Shown here: piece after piece, positions 1 to 6,787 of the stretch
Layout: each line of letters starts with the position of its first letter
Numbering within the stretch: the first letter of the stretch is position 1
Assembly: GCA_038131955.1 (NCBI GenBank)
Contig: JAYPQK010000011.1
Location: 62,001 to 126,000 of the forward strand
Direction: 5' to 3'
Length of the DNA: 64,000 bases
Source of the DNA: SHAN690 sp038131955
Lineage (GTDB): Bacteria > Bacteroidota > Bacteroidia > Flavobacteriales_G > Salibacteraceae
The notes under the pieces: model-generated
Seen by the model: the letters and a program-made list of their open reading frames with translations, nothing else
Database searches by the model: none
What the model was told of the DNA's origin: nothing
Translations under genes and position numbers: made by a program

Positions 1-140
1 CGCTTGTGACCTACCTGCCGGTAGGCAGGCTTGAGACTTGTGACTCTCCTTCCCGAGCGAAGGATTGCAGCGGTACCCCTACTGGAGTACAAGCGGAAAG
101 CCTGGTCTCGCCACCGGCGAGACGCGCCCTAAACATCCAT
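1..140. repeat. Structured intergenic repeat at left edge
   Basis: This gap contains two foldable pieces and no credible gene. At 14-29 a CCTGCC/GGCAGG inverted repeat occurs; the same hairpin type recurs near 38399 and 59856. At 52-129 lies a GC-rich element with a GTACCCC/GGAGTAC imperfect stem (74-94) and a perfect 7-bp stem TCTCGCC/GGCGAGA (106-112/116-122), ending in CGCGCCC. Its order of blocks (GGAT..AGCG..TACCCC, then AGC-GG..GCC, then GCGAG..GCGCCC) resembles the element at 44146-44262. I read it as a dispersed structured repeat; its function is unknown. Confidence 0.55.
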
Positions 141-1349
141 CTAAAACCATGGCTCTTGGCGGTACTCTTTGTACCTAGATGCTGCTTCGCGGTTTTGCAT
201 GACGTAATGATTCCGGTCCTTTCGAATGCTGCGATAACCTAGGAGGTGAAAGAACTGCTTGGTCATGAAACGGGCAATCCGTCTGTCGACCACTAGAGCT
301 TCTCGTTTCTCTGTGGCCCAGTTCACCCCGGGAAGCCATGTCAATAATCGATCTGCTTTACGCACTCTCAATGCGGAGGAAAGTCTAAGAAACAGTTTTG
401 GAATAGGACGAATCGCAAAAAAACCATCGGATCCTTGGGCTTGATAGAACGGCATAAAAACCCTTGCATTGCGGTCTGCCAGAATTGGCTTTCCATCGCT
501 GGTCGCCAATTGCTGCCCCAACTTGATCTTCTCGAAATTCTTGTAACCCGGATACATTGTAAAATCCTCGTCGTCCCTGATCTGGTAGCGAAAGAATATC
601 TCATAAAAGCTATGCACCCCACGAGACGCTTTACGCAGAAGATCCCTATCCTTCACGACGGGCCACCGGCGATCATCGAGCATTCCGCAAAAGTGAATCG
701 CTAGGCGTGCGAAGAAGAGGTGATGTTGAACCGAAAGCGGATCATCATGCTGGCCACCCTCGAATCCGAAGGCCACATATCCGAGTTCATTAACGTAGCT
801 CAGCAGCGGGCCTTCCAAATACTCCTCGATTCCCAGGATGATCGGCAGCGGATAGAGTTCCGTGAATTGGCGGTTGATCAAACTGTCATTTACGAACACA
901 AATGGGATAGAATCACTGGAGGTTGTGTTGAGATCGATGAAGTAAAACGGTCCATCGTGATCATTGAGGATATCTTCCAATAGATTCCAGATCTCCACCT
1001 GCTGGCGGTCATCACGGGCGACGAGAACGTGATCATGAGCGGCCAAGCGTTGAATTCGTTCTTTGGTCCACATGCGGTTAAGGTCTTGCTCGACGTACCG
1101 CATCTTTTTTTCGAGGGCATCTAGGTTCCCACCAATGGCATAGACCGTACCTCGAAGATGAGGTTGATGCTGTTCAAGTTGGGTGACCAGCTGCTCCAAA
1201 GCCAGGTATCCGGCCGGTTCATTCACATGAACACTTCCGATGAAAACGATGACGGGTCCTGCCGAATCACCTCCTACCTTTCCGATCACCCTTTTGAGGT
1301 GTTCTCTTTCGCCTAGATCGTCCATTGCTTGCACCTCCATTTCAACCAT
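141..1349 (-). CDS. Succinylglutamate desuccinylase/aspartoacylase family protein
   Basis: Predicted zinc carboxypeptidase-fold amidohydrolase of the AstE/aspartoacylase superfamily, 402 aa, about the size of Bacteroidota homologues. The N-terminal zinc motif is visible as HVNEP (His41, Glu44), followed by GNLDALE and QDLNRMW segments typical of the family. The second zinc-site motif, normally DLHTTS, reads DLNTTS: the expected third zinc ligand His is Asn141, from an AAC codon. Either the enzyme is impaired or the metal site differs. The start overlaps the stop of the decayed CBS reading frame by a few bases (ATGGTTGA), so it was probably the downstream partner in an operon with the lost glutamate-cysteine ligase-like gene. 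Family assignment is firm; substrate is unknown. Later in-frame ATG codons are possible starts. Confidence 0.85.
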   Translation of the reverse strand: MVEMEVQAMDDLGEREHLKRVIGKVGGDSAGPVIVFIGSVHVNEPAGYLALEQLVTQLEQHQPHLRGTVYAIGGNLDALEKKMRYVEQDLNRMWTKERIQRLAAHDHVLVARDDRQQVEIWNLLEDILNDHDGPFYFIDLNTTSSDSIPFVFVNDSLINRQFTELYPLPIILGIEEYLEGPLLSYVNELGYVAFGFEGGQHDDPLSVQHHLFFARLAIHFCGMLDDRRWPVVKDRDLLRKASRGVHSFYEIFFRYQIRDDEDFTMYPGYKNFEKIKLGQQLATSDGKPILADRNARVFMPFYQAQGSDGFFAIRPIPKLFLRLSSALRVRKADRLLTWLPGVNWATEKREALVVDRRIARFMTKQFFHLLGYRSIRKDRNHYVMQNREAASRYKEYRQEPWF

Positions 1350-1548
1350 TATCTAGAGCTTTGACGTCTTGAATTGTCACAATCCCTATCAAGTGATGGT
1401 CGTGAACGACGGATAGACTTCCTATCTCATACTTCTTCATGACCCGGATAGCCTCGGTAATTTCAGTATCAATCTGAGCGGTGATCACGCTTTTGGTCAT
1501 GACATCTCTGACGATAGAGCCCGTTACTTCTTTCCCTTTCTGGGCCAC
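1342..1548 (-). pseudogene. CBS-domain remnant (C-terminal part of decayed GCS2-CBS gene)
   Basis: A 68-codon frame opening at a GTG encodes a single CBS motif (VRDVMTKSVITAQ ... AIRVMKKYEIGSLSVV ... LIGIVTIQDV). A functional Bateman module needs two CBS motifs, and only one is present. It overlaps, in another frame, the end of the frame at 1524-1724, which looks like the extreme N-terminus of a glutamate-cysteine ligase (GCS2)-like protein. From memory, Bacteroidota carry proteins with N-terminal GCS2 and C-terminal CBS domains beside an aspartoacylase gene. I therefore read both frames as ends of one gene joined by a large internal deletion plus frameshift. It could still be translated as a small CBS protein. 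Confidence 0.6.
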
Positions 1549-1724
1549 CCGATCGATGTGTGTATTGGTAAGAATTCCTGCTCTGCTCCGATCCGAATCC
1601 GATCGGATTCGATTATTCCCTTTTCGAGCATGATATCGAGCGCTCGAACATCGTTCAGCAGTTGGCGAATGAATTCTGCTCTCGCAAGTCTAGTGTCGCC
1701 TCCAGAAGATGCAGCTTCGGCCAT
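1524..1724 (-). pseudogene. N-terminal remnant of glutamate-cysteine ligase-like (GCS2) protein
   Basis: The 66-codon frame starts MAEAASSGGD and contains FIRQLLNDVRALDIMLEKG followed by RIGAEQEF, which resembles the start of GCS2-type proteins where the conserved Glu-x-Glu of the ATP/Mg site begins. After AEQEF the similarity stops and the frame runs out at a TAA within 15 codons. The following stretch in the next frame is a CBS domain. Most of the catalytic domain, several hundred residues, is absent. It is probably non-functional; the identification rests on a short conserved block. Confidence 0.55.
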
Positions 1725-1833
1725 AGGTCATGGTTTGGCACCGATGCGGATACACGTATCGACATTCCGAAAGAAGCGGGAAGCGAGCGAAAAAAACATG
1801 ATGGCTATCCCACGTTCAAGTGAGAACCATCAA

Positions 1834-2718
1834 TCATTTAGGTCGGTATACCGTAAATACGCGGCTGACGTTAAATCCAAAATGAATGTCAGCATCCAGC
1901 CAATTGCCTGTGGTTTGGGTCATGAATGCATGCTCTACCATCGCCGTAGAGTTGGTGAAGTGCAGCTGGAAGACATGTCCACCTGTTTCGATATCAAAAC
2001 CTACCGACAGCGAGTGTGTGAGTCCGGCAGCCAATTGTCCTGGGGGCACATAGAAATACTCCACGTTCAGTGCAACCCGTTTGGTCAACTTAACCCGACC
2101 ACCAGCTCCAGCGACGAAGACGCTGTTTTCTTCACCCGCGGTGAGAACAAAGTTTCGATGCACCAAAGACGGCATGAGTTGAAAGCTGATCGATTCCGAG
2201 AACTTACTACCGATGATCAGTTGATGCGTGTAGTTCAGGCGATGGCTGAAGAGATATGGATCCAGCGTCGTGTTGGTGTTTCTCTGCGAAACGATCGCCA
2301 TGTCGGACACCAGTAGAGCCGAGATCGGAATGTTCTTCTTACCTGTCTGTTGGCGCAGGAACTTGATCTTGACGAAGCCATCATAGATCTTTTGGAAACT
2401 GCTTCGTCCGACACCCACATTCAACCATGGGGTGACTCCATAATCCAGACCGAGACGAATCGAAGCAGCATCTAGTCCGAACAATTCATACGCTCCCGTA
2501 TTCAATCGTCCAAAGCGATGAGAGATCTTGAAATCCAAAACACCTTGGCTATTCATTTCAAAAGAATGGCCGTTGATGATCCTGGTGGTCTTGAAGCCAG
2601 CGGTAGCAAAGTTCACCTCGGGTTCTTCTTCAGGGAGAAGGTCAAGAAGGCTTCCCTCTTGGGCATATAGTCCAAAAGAAAAGAGGATAAGTACGGCAGC
2701 TAGTAGGTATCGCTGCAT
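1834..2718 (-). CDS. DUF5777 family outer-membrane beta-barrel protein
   Basis: 294 aa with a signal peptide (MQRYLLAAVLILFSFGLYAQ) followed by an acidic linker and alternating amphipathic strands rich in aromatic residues, as in an outer-membrane barrel. The segment GHSFEMNSQGVLDFKISHRFG and the DYGVTPWLNVGVG strand match my recollection of DUF5777 proteins of Bacteroidota. It is the last gene of a tight minus-strand operon (3-bp gap to the YceI gene) with an OB-fold lipoprotein and two heme-motif lipoproteins. It is therefore likely to serve the same envelope process, possibly electron transfer or lipid/quinone handling. That role is inference from context only. Confidence 0.75.
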   Translation of the reverse strand: MQRYLLAAVLILFSFGLYAQEGSLLDLLPEEEPEVNFATAGFKTTRIINGHSFEMNSQGVLDFKISHRFGRLNTGAYELFGLDAASIRLGLDYGVTPWLNVGVGRSSFQKIYDGFVKIKFLRQQTGKKNIPISALLVSDMAIVSQRNTNTTLDPYLFSHRLNYTHQLIIGSKFSESISFQLMPSLVHRNFVLTAGEENSVFVAGAGGRVKLTKRVALNVEYFYVPPGQLAAGLTHSLSVGFDIETGGHVFQLHFTNSTAMVEHAFMTQTTGNWLDADIHFGFNVSRVFTVYRPK

Positions 2719-2721
2719 TCC

Positions 2722-3282
2722 TTATTTCTTGAGCGGAGCTAGCTCCGCTTGGATGGTCACTTTGATCTCCTTTGCGATATTATCACGAACCGCGTTAGGG
2801 ATCTCGATCTTGTAGTCTTCAGGGTTCACGACGAATGCAGAACGAGCTGTGTACGTCTCTCCATTGGGCATGACCGTAACCGGAAGGATGACATCTTTTG
2901 TCACTCCATGGATCGTCATCTTGCCATGAGCAGCCATTTCCACTCCGGGAGGGAAGTTAGAGTTCTTCACACCGGCAAAGTCTTCAATCTGACCTTTGAA
3001 GGTGGCCTTTGGAAACTCATTCGATTCCATGTAATTCTCATTGAAATGCTCTTCCATCAAAGCTTTTTCGAACTCGAACGATTTGATGAGCACGGAAGTT
3101 TCAAACTCACCGGTCTCGAAATCGATCACTACGGTCATCTTTTCGTTCACCGCTTCGATATCTTCCATCGGTGTGTAAGAGAAGAACTCAACGTGACCAT
3201 CTCTGGTGAAGTAGCGGTCTTGAGAAATACCAAGCTGTCCTAAACCTAGAACGAGCAACGCAAGTGTGATCGTCTTTTTCAT
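2722..3282 (-). CDS. YceI family periplasmic protein
   Basis: 186 aa with a signal peptide ending near GLGQLGISQ and the YceI lipocalin-like pattern: GHVEFFSYTPMEDIEAVN, the FEFEKALMEEHFNENYMES block, FPKATFKG, then HGVTKDVILPVTV near the C-terminus. YceI proteins are secreted beta-barrels that bind isoprenoid lipids. Gaps are 3 bp to the downstream DUF5777 barrel gene and 21 bp to the upstream OB-fold lipoprotein gene, so co-transcription is very likely. The partnership of YceI with DUF5777 and c-type heme proteins hints at a quinone- or lipid-linked function, unproven here. Confidence 0.9.
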   Translation of the reverse strand: MKKTITLALLVLGLGQLGISQDRYFTRDGHVEFFSYTPMEDIEAVNEKMTVVIDFETGEFETSVLIKSFEFEKALMEEHFNENYMESNEFPKATFKGQIEDFAGVKNSNFPPGVEMAAHGKMTIHGVTKDVILPVTVMPNGETYTARSAFVVNPEDYKIEIPNAVRDNIAKEIKVTIQAELAPLKK

Positions 3283-3303
3283 ATTCTGTTTTCTAATACA
3301 AGT

Positions 3304-3717
3304 CTATTTAACCAAGGCGGCTCTTTTCAATTCCACTACCCCGCCTGGCAACATGGAATCTTTATCTCCTTGAAATCCCGAACAAACGCCTTTGACTGTA
3401 ATTCGCCCTTCTCCAATCGCATCAGGCTCCAGAGGATCCTGAAAGGTACAACTCACAATGCTGAATTCGTCGCTCGAAAGCTTTACTCCAATCACCTTGC
3501 CGTTTTCTTTATTCAATTCGAAAACAGGACCCGTGATCGCTATTACTTGGTCGTTAAATTTTTGATTGGATGCCACTTCGTCGTCCAAAAATTCGTTCAC
3601 GATCTCATCGGAAGTCATCTCAAAAGCCGGCTTTTCATCTGCTGTGTCGGTGTGGCCACAAGCAGAAAAGGTAAATATTCCTAGTACGATTAAAAGGTTT
3701 GAGATGAAAATTCTCAT
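3304..3717 (-). CDS. OB-fold (tRNA_anti-like) lipoprotein
   Basis: I start at the ATG at 3717 because it gives a clean lipoprotein signal (MRIFISNLLIVLGIFTFSAC); a longer frame to 3783 would overlap the upstream gene. The mature 138-aa product has the pattern of the tRNA_anti-like OB-fold family: an EIVNEFLDDEVASNQKF helix, FNDQVIAITGPVFEL strands, a middle CTF segment and GRITVKGVCSGFQGD near the end. Such proteins are envelope-anchored in Bacteroidota and do not bind tRNA as far as known. It is the third gene of the five-gene operon; binding partner unknown. Confidence 0.7.
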   Translation of the reverse strand: MRIFISNLLIVLGIFTFSACGHTDTADEKPAFEMTSDEIVNEFLDDEVASNQKFNDQVIAITGPVFELNKENGKVIGVKLSSDEFSIVSCTFQDPLEPDAIGEGRITVKGVCSGFQGDKDSMLPGGVVELKRAALVK

Positions 3718-3728
3718 GGTGGCTGGTT

Positions 3729-4097
3729 TTAGTTGTTTGGAAAATTCTGTTCGATCCAACTGAGTATGGCCTGTTTGTCGCAAGGCGCAAATGAACCAGA
3801 AGGAGGCATCGAACCTTCTTCAACCCTTCTGCGGAGATCATGATTCTCAATTGCATTATTCATATCCTCATCCGACTCCAGCACTTGGCGTCCACCGCCA
3901 TTACCAGCCTGATGACAGCCGCTAGTAGCGCAGTTCGCAAGAACAACTGGGCGCACATCATCTCCCCACTTGTAGACCTGCGTCGCCGGCTCCGCGCACT
4001 GATCATCCACTCCATAGAGATCTTCGGCATTATCGTAATAGCAACCTCCAAGGATAGCGATACCTAGCATTAATAAGAAATAAACGAGTCGTTTCAA
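3729..4097 (-). CDS. Small lipoprotein with variant heme c motif (CX4CH)
   Basis: 122 aa. The lipobox is at IAILGGC (Cys19). The mature domain carries NCATSGCHQ, a CX4CH heme-attachment-like motif rather than canonical CXXCH, and a downstream GSMPPSG that could give the axial Met. The C-terminal CDKQAILSWIEQNF matches small cytochrome c domains of Planctomycete type found in Bacteroidota lipoproteins. It lies 3 bp downstream of another heme-motif lipoprotein and 11 bp upstream of the OB-fold gene. A role in envelope electron transfer is likely but unproven; whether heme is attached to the CX4CH form needs experiment. Confidence 0.7.
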   Translation of the reverse strand: MKRLVYFLLMLGIAILGGCYYDNAEDLYGVDDQCAEPATQVYKWGDDVRPVVLANCATSGCHQAGNGGGRQVLESDEDMNNAIENHDLRRRVEEGSMPPSGSFAPCDKQAILSWIEQNFPNN

Positions 4098-4100
4098 AGC

Positions 4101-4796
4101 TTAATTATTATTGATTCCTTGAGCGATCCATGCCTCAATCACTCGGATATCACACGTATCGATCTTGCCTCCTCCTTGGGGCATGGCTTGGTAATTCGGA
4201 TCGTGGTTGATGGAACCAACCAATCGTCCGTTCTCGGCTACCGTCTTTGCCCCTTCATAGGTATTCAAAATGATATTCCCTCCTGAGTGACAACCTGTGC
4301 AACCATTCGATTGAAAGACAGGCGTCACGTCATTAGCGAACGAAATGGTTCCTTCGCCGCAACTCGCTTCTACTGTATCAAAATCGCAGGTACTATTCTT
4401 TGCGCCTTGATTGATCCATTTGCGGATGATATCGATCTGTTCTTGTGGAAGAGCTGGCTGGTTATATGGCATCCGGTCATTGGGATCTGAATCCACCAGC
4501 ACCTCGTACAACTCGCTTTCGCCTGCATTTCCCACACGCACCTTAGCGGTACTCATGATCCGTGAATAAGAGGTTAAGACCACCCCATCTTCAGCGGAGA
4601 CTTCATCGTGGCAACCTGTAATACATGATACCTGTAATATGGGCATCACATCCTTCTCAAAGTAGATCGAATCAGGGTCACACTCACCAGGAACATAAGG
4701 TTCTGGAACCACAAAACTGTCGTGCTTACACGACTCCAACACTACCGCAAGCAAAATAACGGTTGCGGACAGCAGTAAAATTGTTCGGTTGTACAT
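4101..4796 (-). CDS. Two-domain cytochrome c-like lipoprotein
   Basis: Start taken at the ATG at 4796, giving a lipoprotein signal (ILLAVVLESC). Two related domains follow, each of the form FxxDVxPhhQ ... CH ... MP ... IxxWIxQG. The first has SCITGCHDE (CX3CH) with DRMPYNQP; the second has GCTGCHSG (canonical CXXCH) with QAMPQGGG. Both contain the C-terminal WI.QG helix typical of small monohaem domains. It is the promoter-proximal gene of the operon with the CX4CH lipoprotein, OB-fold lipoprotein, YceI and DUF5777 barrel. The three heme-like motifs of this operon have three different spacings. Confidence 0.75.
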   Translation of the reverse strand: MYNRTILLLSATVILLAVVLESCKHDSFVVPEPYVPGECDPDSIYFEKDVMPILQVSCITGCHDEVSAEDGVVLTSYSRIMSTAKVRVGNAGESELYEVLVDSDPNDRMPYNQPALPQEQIDIIRKWINQGAKNSTCDFDTVEASCGEGTISFANDVTPVFQSNGCTGCHSGGNIILNTYEGAKTVAENGRLVGSINHDPNYQAMPQGGGKIDTCDIRVIEAWIAQGINNN

Positions 4797-4860
4797 AAAA
4801 CTTAGCGTCGAAGATCGTAAAATATCTTCAATAGATGTACAAACATTCAAAAGGGTTGGT

Positions 4861-6639
4861 TCAAATCACAGCAAAATTTTTCAACAGCATGGTCGCATTG
4901 GGAGTTTGACAGACACCTTCTCTGAGCTTATAATCAAAATGCAATTCTCCATCTTTATGGGTAGACTCAAAATAGAAGTTTTTGAATGTTTCAGAACCGC
5001 TAGAAATCTCTGCGATCTCGATGTCATGGGTAGCGATCACCCCTCTCAGATTCATAGGTTCAAGTCGTTTCAAGAAGGCCATCGTACCGTTGCGCTTATC
5101 TTCTGAATTGGTCCCTCTCAAGATCTCATCGAACAGTACCAAACTCGGTACAACTCCATCTTGCATTCGGTCGAGGATCATTCTGAGTCGCAGCACCTCG
5201 GCCTGAAAATAGGATCGATCTTCATTGATGGAATCCTGTGGTTTCATACTGGTAAGAAGCTGAAAGGGTGATAGGCGAAAGTCCGTCGCACAGGTCGGCA
5301 AGGCATTAGCGGCAAGGACCACATTCAACCCCAAGCTTCGAAGAAATGTACTCTTACCGGCCATATTGGAGCCTGTTAAAACCTTCAGACGATGTTCTGA
5401 GAAATCAATCGGATTATCGACACGACGGTCCGATCTAAGAAAGGGATGACCAATACTCTCCGCCCTCAAACCCGTTGCGTCAACCAATTGAGGATAGGTG
5501 AAATCCGGATGGTGAAAAGCGTATGTACCCTTACTGATCCACACCTCTAGTTCCTCGATGATCTCAAGCCATTCAAGCAATCGATGACCATTGTCCTGCT
5601 TCCACCGCGCTAGTGACCGAACGACATGCAGATGGAACAAGAATGTTCCGTTCAAGATGATCAATCCCATGACGTTGTTCATGGTATCCAATCGCCCCAG
5701 GATATCCCCTAGTCTTTGGATCTCTTCGTGGGCCTTTACCTCACCTTCAAACAGTCTCTCATGAACTTCTCTTAACGATGTTGACTCGGGTGAAAACGCC
5801 TTAAAGCGTTGTATAAGATCGGCGTATACCTTAAGGGATTTGTGGACTCGATCCAATCCTTGGTACTGCCGCTTTAGATAGGTAGCACCCGCGCCCATCA
5901 AGATCAGGTTCAATACAAAAGCATAGCCGACCAGCGATAGATAGCTCCAGGCCCCGGTGATCGCTATGACGATAAACCCGATCGGAACTACAAAGGAGAA
6001 GGGCCAAATAACAAGTGATCGATAGCTCCACGGCACGGAGGACTCCGTACCCAACCAGCTGGACAGTCCCGGTCGAATGTTGAGATTTTCTACCCCCTCG
6101 AGCGAAGCGCGCCAATCTAGCATGAATAGTGGCGTTCGAGACAACTCACTTACAGCCCCCTGACGGTCCTTGAGTCGCTCCCACGACAAGTTCTTCAACG
6201 AAGATTGCATCTTACTCTTCCCTCCCAGCGTCTTTGCTCGACTGAGCCTCTGATACAATGAACCCGGACCAAAGACGTCGAGGTCATTCGCGTAGGAGTG
6301 ATTCTCATCTCGAAACTCTGTATCACTATCTAACGATGAGAGATCTCCATTCAAATAGGCTTCCTCTAATGCCGTGATCTTCTGTTTCGCTTTTAAAAAA
6401 CTCAGTCGCTCTCGTACCGCCTGATGCCTTTTCAACGCTAGCGCGAAAACCAAGACCAAGATGGAACCGACCCATGCCAATGCCGACATGGAAGTGGTCA
6501 ATGAAAGATAGAAGCTGACGAATGCTCCCACACCTGCGACTCCTCGAATCACCGACCATTGAATATCCTTGCGTCTTGCTTCTTGGATTTCTGATGCCAA
6601 ATCCTCTGAAAGGCTACGATAAAAAGCTTTTGGATCCAT
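4861..6639 (-). CDS. Membrane-anchored MutS family ATPase
   Basis: 592 aa. The C-terminal ABC-type MutS ATPase domain is clear: Walker A GSNMAGKST near residue 419, LLTSMKPQDS, the long helix FQAEVLRLRMIL, and Walker B LVLFDEILRGTNS near residue 500, followed by IATHDIEI. The mismatch-recognition domains of MutS1 and the Smr domain of MutS2 are missing. Instead there are two hydrophobic stretches near residues 27-72 and 205-255, predicted as transmembrane helices, typical of an uncharacterised Bacteroidota MutS-like family. It sits alone on the minus strand between the heme operon and a divergent T9SS gene. A role in mismatch repair is doubtful. Confidence 0.8.
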   Translation of the reverse strand: MDPKAFYRSLSEDLASEIQEARRKDIQWSVIRGVAGVGAFVSFYLSLTTSMSALAWVGSILVLVFALALKRHQAVRERLSFLKAKQKITALEEAYLNGDLSSLDSDTEFRDENHSYANDLDVFGPGSLYQRLSRAKTLGGKSKMQSSLKNLSWERLKDRQGAVSELSRTPLFMLDWRASLEGVENLNIRPGLSSWLGTESSVPWSYRSLVIWPFSFVVPIGFIVIAITGAWSYLSLVGYAFVLNLILMGAGATYLKRQYQGLDRVHKSLKVYADLIQRFKAFSPESTSLREVHERLFEGEVKAHEEIQRLGDILGRLDTMNNVMGLIILNGTFLFHLHVVRSLARWKQDNGHRLLEWLEIIEELEVWISKGTYAFHHPDFTYPQLVDATGLRAESIGHPFLRSDRRVDNPIDFSEHRLKVLTGSNMAGKSTFLRSLGLNVVLAANALPTCATDFRLSPFQLLTSMKPQDSINEDRSYFQAEVLRLRMILDRMQDGVVPSLVLFDEILRGTNSEDKRNGTMAFLKRLEPMNLRGVIATHDIEIAEISSGSETFKNFYFESTHKDGELHFDYKLREGVCQTPNATMLLKNFAVI

Positions 6640-6787
6640 ACTTCAAAGAACTCAAATCCCTTGAAAACAGAAAGAAAAACATGACCATCGGAGGATTTTT
6701 TCAAGTAGTGGCAAATAATGGCGAAAACTTGCGCAACCCTATTCGAGTTCATACGACTACTTAAGTGTACTTTTAAGGCCTCTGTAA

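Noticed and set aside
1558..2316. 252-codon frame on the plus strand
   Set aside because: Antisense to the CBS remnant and DUF5777 gene; no family signature, while the minus-strand genes have clear ones.
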